This document shows positions 17,812 through 26,295 of a stretch of 64,000 bases of DNA, one piece after another; the stretch's first letter is position 1; each line of letters begins with the position of its first letter. Source of the stretch: Rhodospirillales bacterium (GTDB lineage Bacteria; Pseudomonadota; Alphaproteobacteria; Rhodospirillales; Defluviicoccaceae); assembly GCA_016712595.1 (NCBI GenBank), contig JADJQT010000002.1, positions 62,001-126,000 on the forward strand, given 5' to 3'. The notes under the pieces were generated by a model. The model saw only the letters and a program-made list of their open reading frames with translations. It did not search any database and was not told the DNA's origin. The translations under genes were made by a program, and so were the position numbers.

Positions 17812-18878
17812 TGTTGCGCATCGGTCTTCGCATCGAGCCGCTCGACACCCTGTTCTTCCGCGACGGGCGACCGTTCGACGGCACACCCCGGGCGATATCC
17901 GGCTTGCCGCTGCCGCAGACCCTGGCCGGCGCCCTGCGCACCTGGCTGCTGCGGGAGAAGGGATGCGATTTCGCAAGACTTGCCGCCGACGTGAAGGCCG
18001 GGAGGACGTTTGCCGAGGCTTTGTCGAGCCAATCGGACGAGCTGCAGCGGATCGCCCGACTGAGCGTTCGCGGCCCCTGGCTCTGCCGCCCCGACGGCCC
18101 GTTGGTGCCCGCCCCGGCGATCCTTCGGCAGGTTAAGAGGAGTGACGAGATCGTCCGCCTCGCACCACTCAAAGACGGCCTGCCCGGTTGGCAGGCGCTC
18201 TACCCCGGCATGCTGCCGCTGTGGTGCAAGGACCGGAAGCCGACTGAGCCTGTCAACGGATACCTTGCACTCGATGGCCTAGCCCGCGTCATCGAGGGCG
18301 GAACGCCAGCGTCGACGGATATCGTCGATGCCTCCGAGCTTTACGACTTCGACCGGCGCACCGGGATCGTCGTCGGCGCCGCAACGCAGACCGCCGAGGA
18401 GGGCCAGATTTACGGGGTGAGCCTGCTGGCGCTGCGGCAGGACGTCTCGTTCTATGGCGAAATTGCCGGCGACAAAGAGGCCCTTCAGCAGGTCCCGGCA
18501 GCAGCAGGGGTCATCCCGTTCGGGGGCGAGGGGAGGCGGGTACAAGTAACGCCCATGGATAAGCCCTGCGCCTGGCCGTCAGCGACGGCCAAGGACGGGC
18601 GCAGCATGCTGGTGCTAACCGCGCCGGCACCGTTCGGCGGCTGGAAGCCGCACGAGTTCGCCCCGGTCGCCGCCGCAGTCCCGGGCCATGTCGCGGTCTC
18701 GGGCTGGGATCTGGCGCGCGGCGGACCGAAGCCGAACCGCTTCGCCGTCGCTGCCGGCAGCGTCTACTTTTTCCAGCAGCCGGTTGAAGGCGGTCCGGTA
18801 TGCGGCTCATTGTGCGATGGCGAGGACGCAGCCGTCGGCTGGGGAACTTACGTGGAGGGGGGCTGGAACTATGCCTGA
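17811..18878 (+). CDS. cmr3: Cmr3, type III-B RAMP subunit
   Basis: A 355-residue Cmr3 whose start (IGLRIEPLDTLFFRDGRPFD) is diagnostic of the family. QTLAGALRTWLL follows, and VAVSGWDLARGGPKPN lies near the C-terminus. Cmr3 binds the crRNA 5' handle together with Cmr2. The chosen ATG overlaps the cmr2 stop as TGATG; the 13 codons upstream in frame lie inside cmr2 and are unlikely to be used. Its end overlaps the cmr4 start by eight bases. Confidence 0.92.
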   Translation: MLRIGLRIEPLDTLFFRDGRPFDGTPRAISGLPLPQTLAGALRTWLLREKGCDFARLAADVKAGRTFAEALSSQSDELQRIARLSVRGPWLCRPDGPLVPAPAILRQVKRSDEIVRLAPLKDGLPGWQALYPGMLPLWCKDRKPTEPVNGYLALDGLARVIEGGTPASTDIVDASELYDFDRRTGIVVGAATQTAEEGQIYGVSLLALRQDVSFYGEIAGDKEALQQVPAAAGVIPFGGEGRRVQVTPMDKPCAWPSATAKDGRSMLVLTAPAPFGGWKPHEFAPVAAAVPGHVAVSGWDLARGGPKPNRFAVAAGSVYFFQQPVEGGPVCGSLCDGEDAAVGWGTYVEGGWNYA

Positions 18879-19809
18879 GACTGCGCTGCTGTTCATCCAC
18901 GCGATTACCGGTTTGCATCCGGGATCCGGAACGGCGCTGGGCCATGTCGATCTTCCGGTGGCGCGCGAACGGCACACTGGCTGGCCGCTGATCCCCGCCT
19001 CGACGTTGAAGGGCGTGCTACGCGACGCGTGCCGGCCGAGTGAATCGAAGGGCGATGAGTACGACAGATGGTGCGCCGTCTTCGGCCCGGAGACCGCCAA
19101 CGCCGCCGACCATGCGGGTGCTTTGAGCCTCACCGATGCCCGCATCCTCGCCTTTCCGGTGCGCTCTCTCGTTGGCGTCTTTGCCTGGGTCACCTGCCCG
19201 GCGGTGCTGACTCGGCTCAATCGCGACCACGGTCTGATCGAAAGCAAAGGGCAAATGAACGACAGCCCTTCACTGAAGGAAAGCGAGGCAGTGTGCCCGA
19301 AGGACAGCCCGCTTCTAATTGACGGCAATAGTCTCGTTCTCGAAGAGTTCGATTTCACCCGTGTTGGCGATGCCGAAGGTGCGGTCGAGTGGATCGCCCG
19401 TCGTGCAGTTGCGGACGCGGCGACAACCGAACGCATTAAGACCCATCTCGTCGTCCTTTCCGACGACGCCTTCGGCCATTTCGTCCGCCATGCGACGGAC
19501 GTGACCGCCCGCATCGGCCTGGAATACCAGACAAAGACTGTGAAGGACGGCGCCCTGTTCTACGAGGAGTGCCTCCCGCCGGAGACGCTGTTCTACAGCC
19601 TCGTCTTCGCCGAGCCAAGCCGGCGGAGGGGAGACAAGCTTCGAGAGAAAAAGCAGGAAATTGTCTGGTTTGCTAAGGATATCATTGATTTCGCTGAGAA
19701 AAAGCTTTCGAGCAAGAGGTTTTTGCAGATCGGCGCCGACGAGACGATCGGCAGGGGCTTGTGCGCCGTTTGTCTGCATCGAACCGAACCGCAGGAGGCG
19801 ACGGCATGA
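18871..19809 (+). CDS. cmr4: Cmr4, Cas7-like backbone and RNA-cleaving subunit
   Basis: A 312-residue Cmr4 with LFIHAITGLHPGSGTALG at the N-terminus, IPASTLKGVLRDAC, and the conserved SLTDARILAFPVRSLVGVF followed by WVTCPAVLTRL. The C-terminal RFLQIGADETIGRGLC carries the glycine-rich RAMP loop. Cmr4 copies form the helical backbone and cut the target RNA at 6-nt intervals using an Asp in a flexible loop near the N-terminus; I did not assign that residue with certainty. The start overlaps the end of cmr3 by eight bases, and the stop overlaps the next start as ATGA. Confidence 0.93.
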   Translation: MPETALLFIHAITGLHPGSGTALGHVDLPVARERHTGWPLIPASTLKGVLRDACRPSESKGDEYDRWCAVFGPETANAADHAGALSLTDARILAFPVRSLVGVFAWVTCPAVLTRLNRDHGLIESKGQMNDSPSLKESEAVCPKDSPLLIDGNSLVLEEFDFTRVGDAEGAVEWIARRAVADAATTERIKTHLVVLSDDAFGHFVRHATDVTARIGLEYQTKTVKDGALFYEECLPPETLFYSLVFAEPSRRRGDKLREKKQEIVWFAKDIIDFAEKKLSSKRFLQIGADETIGRGLCAVCLHRTEPQEATA

Positions 19810-20228
19810 TCGCGCCTTCCACCGACAAGCACACCCTCGACCAACGCCGCGCCGCCCACGCATGGGAGGCCGTGACGTCGATGACGAAACAAATCAAGCA
19901 GCAGCCGGATAAGGCCAAAGCATTTCGTGGACAGGCCAAGAAGCTGCCAATGCGGATAATGGCCGCCGGCCTTGGGCACGGTCTGGCGTTCGTTCGTGAG
20001 AAGGGCAAAGCGCCGGAGTTGCTGAGCCAAATCGGCGACTGGGTTCTCAATAAGAGTCGCAATCGGGACAGCGTGGCGCCAAGACCTGGCGAAAGTGCCC
20101 TGCTAAAAACGATCATCGAAAAAGACGCTTTGTTCCTGCGTCGCGCGACAGACGAGGTTCTGGCCTATCTTCTTTGGCTCAACCGATTTGCCGCGATCGA
20201 ACTCCCGGATGCCGACGATGACGACTGA
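19806..20228 (+). CDS. cmr5: Cmr5, small subunit of the type III-B complex
   Basis: A 140-residue, mainly helical protein placed where cmr5 normally lies. LDQRRAAHAWEAV near the start and the segment KKLPMRIMAAGLGHGLAFV match the Cmr5 family, as does the helical C-terminus AYLLWLNRFAAIE. Cmr5 forms the belly filament beside Cmr4. The ATG overlaps the cmr4 stop (ATGA), and the gene's acidic tail (DADDDD) overlaps the start of the next gene by 11 bases. It is slightly longer than many Cmr5 proteins, through the tail and the N-terminal lead. Confidence 0.88.
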   Translation: MIAPSTDKHTLDQRRAAHAWEAVTSMTKQIKQQPDKAKAFRGQAKKLPMRIMAAGLGHGLAFVREKGKAPELLSQIGDWVLNKSRNRDSVAPRPGESALLKTIIEKDALFLRRATDEVLAYLLWLNRFAAIELPDADDDD

Positions 20229-22272
20229 CGGCAACCTTACCCTGCCGACGCGTACCGCGGCGGTCTTCCGCTCCGTCAGAGTTGACCTGCGTCACCCAGG
20301 CCTGCTGCTCGACAAGTTCAGTCCGCCGGGAGAGCAGAAGACACAGAAGAGAGCGTTGGACGCAGTTCTCAAGTGCAGCGGCAGCGACGCGTTCCTGCAA
20401 CAACTTCGCGCGCGCCGCGGGGAAACCCTTGCACAGTTTTCCGCACGGTCATGGACGGCCGAGACGACGGCACCGATGACATTGCACCTGTCGCGCGCAT
20501 CGGCCTTGGAGAACGCTGGGATCTGCCTGCATCCGCTCTACGGCTTCGTTTATCTCCCCGGCAGCGGCCTGAAGGGCATGGCGCACGCCTATGCGGAGAC
20601 CGTGTGGCTGGCATCGAAGCCAATCGAGCACCAAGCGGCCGCGCAAGCGGACATCGAGCGCGTATTCGGCCTGGCGCCGAAGGGAAAAGAGGGTGGTGCT
20701 GCCGGCAGTGTCATTTTCCACGACGCCTGGCCGGAGACGTGGCCAAGTCTCATCGTCGATATCGTCAACAACCACCATAAGAAATACTACCGGAGCGAGG
20801 ACGCGCCGGGCGACTGGGAGGATCCGGAACCCTCCTACTTCCTTGCCGTCCCGGCCGGCACGTCCTTCTCGTTCGCACTGTCGCCTCGTCGCGAGCAGGA
20901 AGACGATTTTGCATTGGCCAGGAAATGGCTGACCGGCGCGCTCTGCCACCTCGGCGCCGGCGCCAAGACAGCCGCCGGCTACGGCGGGTTCCGCCTTCAC
21001 CGCGAACCAGCACCGACCGCGCCGAAGGAAGTGGTCGGCGACGAGGAGAAATGGACCGAGTGGAACACACCGCTCGAACTGGTCACCCCTGCTTTCCTCG
21101 CCGGCGCCAATCAGGAAGAAGGCGACTGCGACCTGCGTCCCGCCACCCTACGCGGTCTCCTGCGCTGGTGGTGGCGAACGATGCACGCCGCGTACGTCGA
21201 CAGTCATACGCTGCAGGCGTTGGAAGCCACGGTCTGGGGCAATACCAAGGCCGGCAGCCCGGTGCGAATCATTGTGGAGCCCCTGGCAAAGCCGCGGGCT
21301 GAGGCGTACGGCAAGAGCAGCATCGCGAAGGCGGCGCATCTGCCCGAGCCCAAGCAGCCTAAAACAACGCAGGGCTTGTCCTACATATCTTACGGCATGG
21401 ACGAGACGGTGAAGGAGCCCAACGCAGAAGGGCGGGAGGAAAAGAAGCGAAAACAGCGCTATTTTCTTCCGCCCGTCGCCAAGTGGACGCTTCGGCTCTT
21501 CGCCCGTTCGAGTCGCTTTCCTGCCGATGCGAAGCAACAAAAAAAACACCTTATCATTCCCGCAGATATTATTCTTGAGCAAGCGAAGGCAGCGCTTTGG
21601 TTGCTTTGTCACTGCGGTGGGATTGGATCTCGCTCGCGAAAAGGCTTCGGTAGCTTCAGCGAAATCAACGGATTTTGCATTCAGTCCTGCCAGGCGGCGG
21701 CGGAGCGTCTCCGCGCCGCCTGTGGCAAAGGCGGCCGAGATGCGCGTGCCCCCGAGGACGTCGAAACACCTTCGCTTGAGACGAGGCTCTCCTTCGAGGA
21801 TGGGAACCTGGGCACAACCGATCCTTGGAATGCCGCGGATAAGCTTGGAACGGCTCTACAAAGCTTCGTCAAGAGTCTGCCCAAAGAAGATCGAAAAGCT
21901 CTAGGGCTCCCTCGGGCAGAAGCAACGAGCCGGCATGCCGCACCAATGCATTTTCATGTGTTTGGAGGCAAAAACCAGCTACTGAACCTACGTGTCACAG
22001 CTTTCACGACTCGTATCCACGACTTGAACCTGCAAAAGTGCCGAGACGTGTTAACAAAGTTGATGGAATATCTCTCACAGTTATTTCCATCTGCTGTTCC
22101 GATAAAATCGGTAGTGCGCTACGCCAAAGGTGATCGGGTCATAATAATTGAAACGCGCGAGATAGTAACTGTTTCAAACGACGCTAAGATTGGCCATCTG
22201 AGAATGGATATTACTTACGACGATGGAGAACCTGGCAACGTTGCCGTTAACTCCTGCGAACCCATCGAGTAA
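20218..22272 (+). CDS. cmr6-cmr1: Cmr6-Cmr1 fusion protein, type III-B RAMP subunits
   Basis: One 684-residue frame holds two proteins that are usually encoded separately. Residues 1 to about 265 are Cmr6-like: ENAGICLHPLYGFVYLPGSG, with GSGLKGMAHAYAE near 115, and GAKTAAGYGGFRLHRE near the end. From about residue 283 it is Cmr1-like: TPLELVTPAFLAGANQ, then CDLRPATLRGLLRWWWRTMH, and GGIGSRSRKGFGSF as glycine-rich loop. Cmr1 and Cmr6 cap the 3' end of the crRNA side by side, so a fusion is structurally sensible. The operon has no other cmr1 or cmr6 gene. The last third (about 21500-22270) is more AT-rich than the rest of the operon. The start follows inside the end of cmr5. Confidence 0.9.
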   Translation: MTTDGNLTLPTRTAAVFRSVRVDLRHPGLLLDKFSPPGEQKTQKRALDAVLKCSGSDAFLQQLRARRGETLAQFSARSWTAETTAPMTLHLSRASALENAGICLHPLYGFVYLPGSGLKGMAHAYAETVWLASKPIEHQAAAQADIERVFGLAPKGKEGGAAGSVIFHDAWPETWPSLIVDIVNNHHKKYYRSEDAPGDWEDPEPSYFLAVPAGTSFSFALSPRREQEDDFALARKWLTGALCHLGAGAKTAAGYGGFRLHREPAPTAPKEVVGDEEKWTEWNTPLELVTPAFLAGANQEEGDCDLRPATLRGLLRWWWRTMHAAYVDSHTLQALEATVWGNTKAGSPVRIIVEPLAKPRAEAYGKSSIAKAAHLPEPKQPKTTQGLSYISYGMDETVKEPNAEGREEKKRKQRYFLPPVAKWTLRLFARSSRFPADAKQQKKHLIIPADIILEQAKAALWLLCHCGGIGSRSRKGFGSFSEINGFCIQSCQAAAERLRAACGKGGRDARAPEDVETPSLETRLSFEDGNLGTTDPWNAADKLGTALQSFVKSLPKEDRKALGLPRAEATSRHAAPMHFHVFGGKNQLLNLRVTAFTTRIHDLNLQKCRDVLTKLMEYLSQLFPSAVPIKSVVRYAKGDRVIIIETREIVTVSNDAKIGHLRMDITYDDGEPGNVAVNSCEPIE

Positions 22273-22275
22273 CGC

Positions 22276-23592
22276 ATGAGCCGCGCTCTTCTCCTCACCG
22301 TCGGAACGGGCGACATGTCGCGGTTGGAAGAGAGCCTGTTCGCGCCCTTGCGTAAGTCGATCGAGCAGGGCGAGTGGGAACGTGTCGTTCTGCTGCCGTC
22401 GCTGGTGACGGAACAGTACGCGGCGGAATTGAAAGTGCGCTGCGGAGGCGACCTCGTTCATGTCCAGCCTTTGCCGGCGGCCGGGTTAGAGGATGACGCC
22501 GACGCCTGCTTCGCACACTTCGATCAGGCGATCGGCGCCCTCCGCGATGACGGATTCCCAACGGCCGACATCGTCGCCGATTTCACCCGCGGTACCAAGG
22601 CGATGAGCGCGGCGCTGGTGCTGGCGGCCGTACGCCACGACCTATCGACGCTGCGCTACATCATCGGCCCGCGCGACAACCGCGGTATGGTCAGGTCAGG
22701 GATGGAGCAGATCTTCGAGATCAGCCCTGCGATCGCCACCGCGCGCAAACGCTTGGACGCTGCGTTTCAGTTCACTCGTCACGGCAACTTTGCCGGCGCA
22801 CTCGCACTGCTGGACAACGATTCGAAAATCAACGGCTGGCCCTCGGCACTCGCGAACGCCGTGCCGGCGTTGAGGTCGGTGCTCCGGTTCTACGCCGCGT
22901 GGGACCGGCTCGATTACCGGACGGCCGCGGCCGTCGCATACCCGGTTATCGCTTCGCTGCCAGAGTGGCACGTGCTCTGGCCGACGCCCGCGATGGCGAT
23001 GTGGACCGCTCGTCTCGCCGCCCCCGCAGCGCTGGAGGATTTCCCCGCCATGGCAGCCCGGCTCAGGCTGCTGGCCTGCGACCTTCATGCCAACGGCGAA
23101 CGCCGCATCCGCGACCGACATTTCGAAGATGCCGTGCTGCGTGGGTACAGGGTGCTGGAACTGGTGGGGCAGATCCGTTTGTTCGGCCACGGTCTCGATT
23201 CTGGCCACCTACCGCCCGACCAACCGGCGGTCCAGAAACTTTCCGCGAAGCTTGCGAAAGCCGGCAGTGTTGAGCTTGGCATGCGACCTGATGGCTCGCT
23301 CACCGCAGCGCGCGAGCAGGTGGCTCGATTGCTGAAGGTTCTGGGCGATCCGCTGGCTTCGGACCTGCTCAAGTTCGATGAACAGCGGACGCTGCTTAAG
23401 GTGTCCGCCCGCAACAAAAGCGTGCTCATCCACGGCTTCCAGGCCGTCGGCCAGGACGACGACGCGCCGCTGCGTGAGCTTTATCGCGCACTTGAAGCGC
23501 TTCTCATCATGGATGGCGGCGACGTCACTCGGAACGACCTGCTGATCGCCCGGCAAATGGCCTTCTCAATCAGTCCAGTTTCTGTTTTGTAG
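22276..23592 (+). CDS. CARF-HEPN ribonuclease, Cas02710 (TIGR02710) type
   Basis: A 438-residue CRISPR-associated protein, three bases behind the cmr6-cmr1 stop. The N-terminal CARF domain shows LLLTVGTGDMSRLE and the ligand-site motif DFTRGTKAMSAALVLAA near residue 100. The middle (RRIRDRHFEDAVLRGYRVLE) is the helical region typical of Cas02710 proteins. Near the C-terminus ARNKSVLIHG gives the HEPN pattern R379-x6-H386. The family is expected to bind cyclic oligoadenylate made by Cas10 and then cut RNA without sequence specificity. The last residues end in SISPVSVL, and the operon stops here, about 400 bases before an IS66 element. No ring nuclease that would clear the signal is visible nearby. 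Confidence 0.85.
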   Translation: MSRALLLTVGTGDMSRLEESLFAPLRKSIEQGEWERVVLLPSLVTEQYAAELKVRCGGDLVHVQPLPAAGLEDDADACFAHFDQAIGALRDDGFPTADIVADFTRGTKAMSAALVLAAVRHDLSTLRYIIGPRDNRGMVRSGMEQIFEISPAIATARKRLDAAFQFTRHGNFAGALALLDNDSKINGWPSALANAVPALRSVLRFYAAWDRLDYRTAAAVAYPVIASLPEWHVLWPTPAMAMWTARLAAPAALEDFPAMAARLRLLACDLHANGERRIRDRHFEDAVLRGYRVLELVGQIRLFGHGLDSGHLPPDQPAVQKLSAKLAKAGSVELGMRPDGSLTAAREQVARLLKVLGDPLASDLLKFDEQRTLLKVSARNKSVLIHGFQAVGQDDDAPLRELYRALEALLIMDGGDVTRNDLLIARQMAFSISPVSVL

Positions 23593-23988
23593 AAGCCTGT
23601 CCTCTGCCGCCAACGTCCGGTCTAATTGAAGTTGCAGGGTAGGCCAGAATGGAGGCTTCTGGTGGCAGCATCAGCGGTTTCCTCTGCCCTGCCCGGCTAA
23701 CGAGGACACCAGCTACCCTGCATTCGGCGCTCTCACTGTCAATCGGCCCTTTAATCGCGGGTGGCTGTCAACTTCTCATTGCTGAACTTTCTCCCTGAAG
23801 TGGCAGAGCCAATTATCCGGTTTTGATGCTGTTTTCAGCGGTTCGATCGCGGATGGTTGTTAACTCCGATGTCGTCTCCATGCCGGGGTCAGGGTCCTTT
23901 CCGAGGTCTGAGCCTCATGATTGTGTTCGGGGTGGGTGCCTCAACGTGCGCTACGGAGTGCGAGAAACTCGCCTTCAGCCCCTTCCTC
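23593..23988. other. Gap after the Cmr operon, rich in inverted repeats
   Basis: No gene is seen. TGCAGGGTA (23633-23641) and TACCCTGCA (23714-23722) form a 9-bp inverted repeat with a 72-base loop. Inside it CCAGAA (23644-23649) and TTCTGG (23657-23662) form a 6-bp hairpin. TGTCAACTT occurs near 23767 and again beyond the IS66 element near 26420. The segment may contain the operon terminator and ends of decayed mobile elements; I cannot name them. Confidence 0.4.
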
Positions 23989-24049
23989 GTACCCATCCGG
24001 CGAGGGCCGCGGCTGGAGTGGGTTGCCGGACCGGCGCAGTTGTGAGCGG

Positions 24050-25353
24050 CTATGCGGCGGCGCTGATTGGCTCTGGTGCCTGCCAGTTCCAGGGCAGCAG
24101 CTCGTGGATGCGGCTGGTGGGGTGGCCGGGAAGGCGGGCGAGGACGGAGGCCAACCAGGCGCGGGGATCGATGCCGTTCAGCTTCGCCGTCTCGATCAGG
24201 GTGTACATCGCCGCCGCGCGACGACCGCCCTCGTCCGAGCCGGCGAAGGTCCAATTCCGTCTGCCGACGGCGATGCCACGCAACGCGCGTTCCGCGGCGT
24301 TGTTCGAGAGGCAAACCCTGCCGTCGTCGAGGAAGCGGGTGAAGGCGGTCCAGCGCTTCAGCAGGTAGTCGATGGCTTTTGCCGTCTTCGACTTCGCCGA
24401 CAGCCTCGCGTTCTGGTCGCGCAGCCAGGCTTCGAGGTCGAGGATCAGCGGGCGGGATCGCTGGTTGCGGACGGCCAGACGCTGCTCGGCCGAGGCGCCG
24501 TTGATCTCGCGCTCGATCGCGAACAGCGCGTCGATCCGCTTGACCGCCTCGATGGCGATCGGCCCCTGCTGCAGCTCCGCCAGCTCAAAGAAGCCGCGGC
24601 GGCCATGTGCCCAACAGCCGGCCTCGGTGATCGGGCCAGGCCGGCGATCGCTCTTGTACAGCCGGCCGAAGCCGGAGAAGGCGTCCGCCTGCATGATGCC
24701 GGTCCAGCCCGCGAGGAAGCGTTCGGCGTGCACGCCGCTGCGGTCGGGCGAATAAAAGAAGACGGCGGCCGGCGGGCCTGTTCCGTCCAGGTGGGGACCG
24801 CCGAACGGCCGGTCGTCGCGGACGACGGTCCACAGCCGGCCTTCCCGCGTCTTGCCCTTCGCCAGCACCGGCACCGGCGTTTCGTCGGCGTGGATGCGGG
24901 CGGCGGCGCGGACATGCGCCTCGATCGCCGCGGTCAGCGGCTGCAGGGACACGTCGCCGGCGCGGGATACACGACGCGGGTGCGCGGCAAGTGTTCCGGC
25001 AACGCACGGCGCGCCGGCTTGCGTGGCGTCGCGGCGCTGCGCGCCGGGGTCGGGCTGCGCTCCGCCGCCCGCAGCTCGGCCGCGGCATCGGCCTGGGCGA
25101 CGGTCTCCTGCAGCTCGGTCAGCGCCAGCTCCAGCTGCTCCAGCCGGGCGCTGCGCTCGGACGACGTGCCGAACCGTTGCCGGCGCAGCCGGGCGATCTC
25201 CAGCTTGAGGCGCTCGATCTCCAGGTCGAGAACCCGCTTCGTCTGCTTCGCGATCGCCGCCTCGGCCTCGGCAGCGAGCCGGCCTGCGCGCTCGGCGAGG
25301 ATCATCGCGTGCGCTTCGGCGAGGTCGGCGGGCAGCGGCTCGGGCGTCGTCAT
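24050..25353 (-). pseudogene. tnpC: IS66 transposase tnpC, disrupted by deletion and frameshift
   Basis: The N-terminal part (from MTTPEPLPADLAEAHAMI at 25353) has the leucine-zipper-like IERLKLEIARLRRQRFGTSS and begins the zinc finger (YPAPATCPC), then runs into a stop near 24934. The C-terminal part continues in another frame from about 24952 (SLQPLTAAIEAHVRAAARIH) with DETPVPVL, the RLWTVVRDDRPFGG region, SNNAAERALRG and the normal C-terminus. The second half of the zinc finger and the following region, roughly 100 or more residues, are missing. A deletion that is not a multiple of three joins the two parts, so the transposase should be inactive. Confidence 0.88.
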
Positions 25354-25400
25354 CACGACCCGAACTGAATCAGATTCGCACACCTTTGTAAGCTGTTATC

Positions 25401-25748
25401 TCATCCGGCGGCGATCGGACGCCAAGTTCGCCGCGGCATCCTCCAGTCTATGCCCTCGAGCAGATACGCGAGCTGCGCCGGCGTGATCGTCACCGTTCCA
25501 TCGGCCGCCGACGGCCACAGAAACCGACCGCGTTCGAGACGTTTGGCGAACAGGCACAGGCCCTGGCCGTCGTGCCAAAGGATCTTCAAAAGGTCACCGC
25601 GTCTTCCGCGGAAGACGAACAAATGACCACAGTGCGGGTCCTGCTTCAGCCTTTCCTGCACCTGCAGCGCCAGCCCATCGAAGCCGCGCCGCATGTCGGT
25701 GTGTCCGGTCGCCAGCCACACCCGGGCGCCGGTCGGAACGGCAATCAT
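25401..25748 (-). CDS. tnpB: IS66 accessory protein TnpB
   Basis: 115 residues of the IS66 Orf2 family: VWLATGHTDMRRGFDGLALQ, HLFVFRGRRGDLLKILWHDG and LFAKRLERGRFLWP are all in place. Its exact role in IS66 transposition is unresolved, though it is required in studied elements. The start overlaps the tnpA stop as ATGA. The reading frame is intact, but the element cannot move by itself because tnpC is broken. Confidence 0.93.
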   Translation of the reverse strand: MIAVPTGARVWLATGHTDMRRGFDGLALQVQERLKQDPHCGHLFVFRGRRGDLLKILWHDGQGLCLFAKRLERGRFLWPSAADGTVTITPAQLAYLLEGIDWRMPRRTWRPIAAG

Positions 25749-26206
25749 CGCCGATCCAGCACGTCCAGAACCCGCCGCAGCGCCTCGGCGTCGAAATCGC
25801 CAACCACGCGGACACAGCGACCCGCGCCGAGTTCGATCTCGATCACCCCCGACCGACCTTGCCCAGGCTTCGCGGGCGGCATCATCGCCGGCACACCCGC
25901 AGCCCTGCCCGCAGGCCCCGCCGCGACGGCCTCCGTCGCCGCCACCTCGTTCGCGGCCGCGTCTTCCGCGACCTCGACGGCGACGAAGGACGGCAACTCC
26001 GAAGCACCGGGGATGTCGATCACGCCCAGCGCCGCCAGACGCCGCCATTTGAACACCTGTGCCGGCAGCAGCCCATGCCGCCGCGCCACCGCCGAGATCA
26101 CCACTCCCGGCGCCGACGCCTCCGCCAGAACCGCAAGCTTCTGCCCGAGCGAGAACCGACGCCGCCGCTCGACCCGTCCCAGTACCTCACCCTGACGATA
26201 AGACAT
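25745..26206 (-). CDS. tnpA: IS66 accessory protein TnpA
   Basis: 153 residues of the IS66 Orf1 type: a helix-turn-helix region RRRFSLGQKLAVLAEAS followed by VARRHGLLPAQVFKWRR, then an Ala/Pro-rich linker and the C-terminal IEIELGAGRCVRVVGDFDAE. The ATG at 26206 was preferred over the longest frame because the protein family begins close to the RRRRFS segment. It is the first gene inside the left terminal repeat. Confidence 0.88.
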   Translation of the reverse strand: MSYRQGEVLGRVERRRRFSLGQKLAVLAEASAPGVVISAVARRHGLLPAQVFKWRRLAALGVIDIPGASELPSFVAVEVAEDAAANEVAATEAVAAGPAGRAAGVPAMMPPAKPGQGRSGVIEIELGAGRCVRVVGDFDAEALRRVLDVLDRR

Positions 26207-26295
26207 CGATCTTGCGCTGCCGCTAGCTCCAAATCCGAGCCAAATGCCGCACAAAATCCCGCCTCACCACAAGGCGGCCTTCACCGGATGCGTAC

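Larger units (their letters stand above)
23989..26295 (-). mobile_element. IS66-family insertion sequence, internally deleted
   Basis: Terminal inverted repeats are recognisable: GTACCCATCCGGCGAGGGCC reads inward from 23989, and GTACGCATCCGGTGAAGGCC reads inward from 26295 on the minus strand. Three genes lie on the minus strand in the order tnpA-tnpB-tnpC, as in complete IS66 elements, but tnpC has lost its middle. The total of 2307 bases is a few hundred short of the family norm, consistent with that deletion. The 8-base flanks (CCTTCCTC and CTTTTTTC) do not match convincingly, so no target duplication is claimed. The element lies between the CRISPR locus and the AT-rich repeat region. Confidence 0.9.

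Noticed and set aside
16228..17976. Minus-strand 582-codon open frame
   Set aside because: Opposite cmr2 with its intact HD and GGDD; no family resemblance.
23098..23130. RIRDRH in the CARF protein as the HEPN active site
   Set aside because: It lies in the helical middle region; the C-terminal ARNKSVLIHG fits the family's HEPN motif much better.
25602..25619. Perfect 18-base palindrome around CTTCCGCGGAAG, resembling the start of the CRISPR repeat
   Set aside because: It is within the conserved RGRRGD coding part of IS66 tnpB; the match to the repeat covers only TTCCGCGG and is explained by codon choice.
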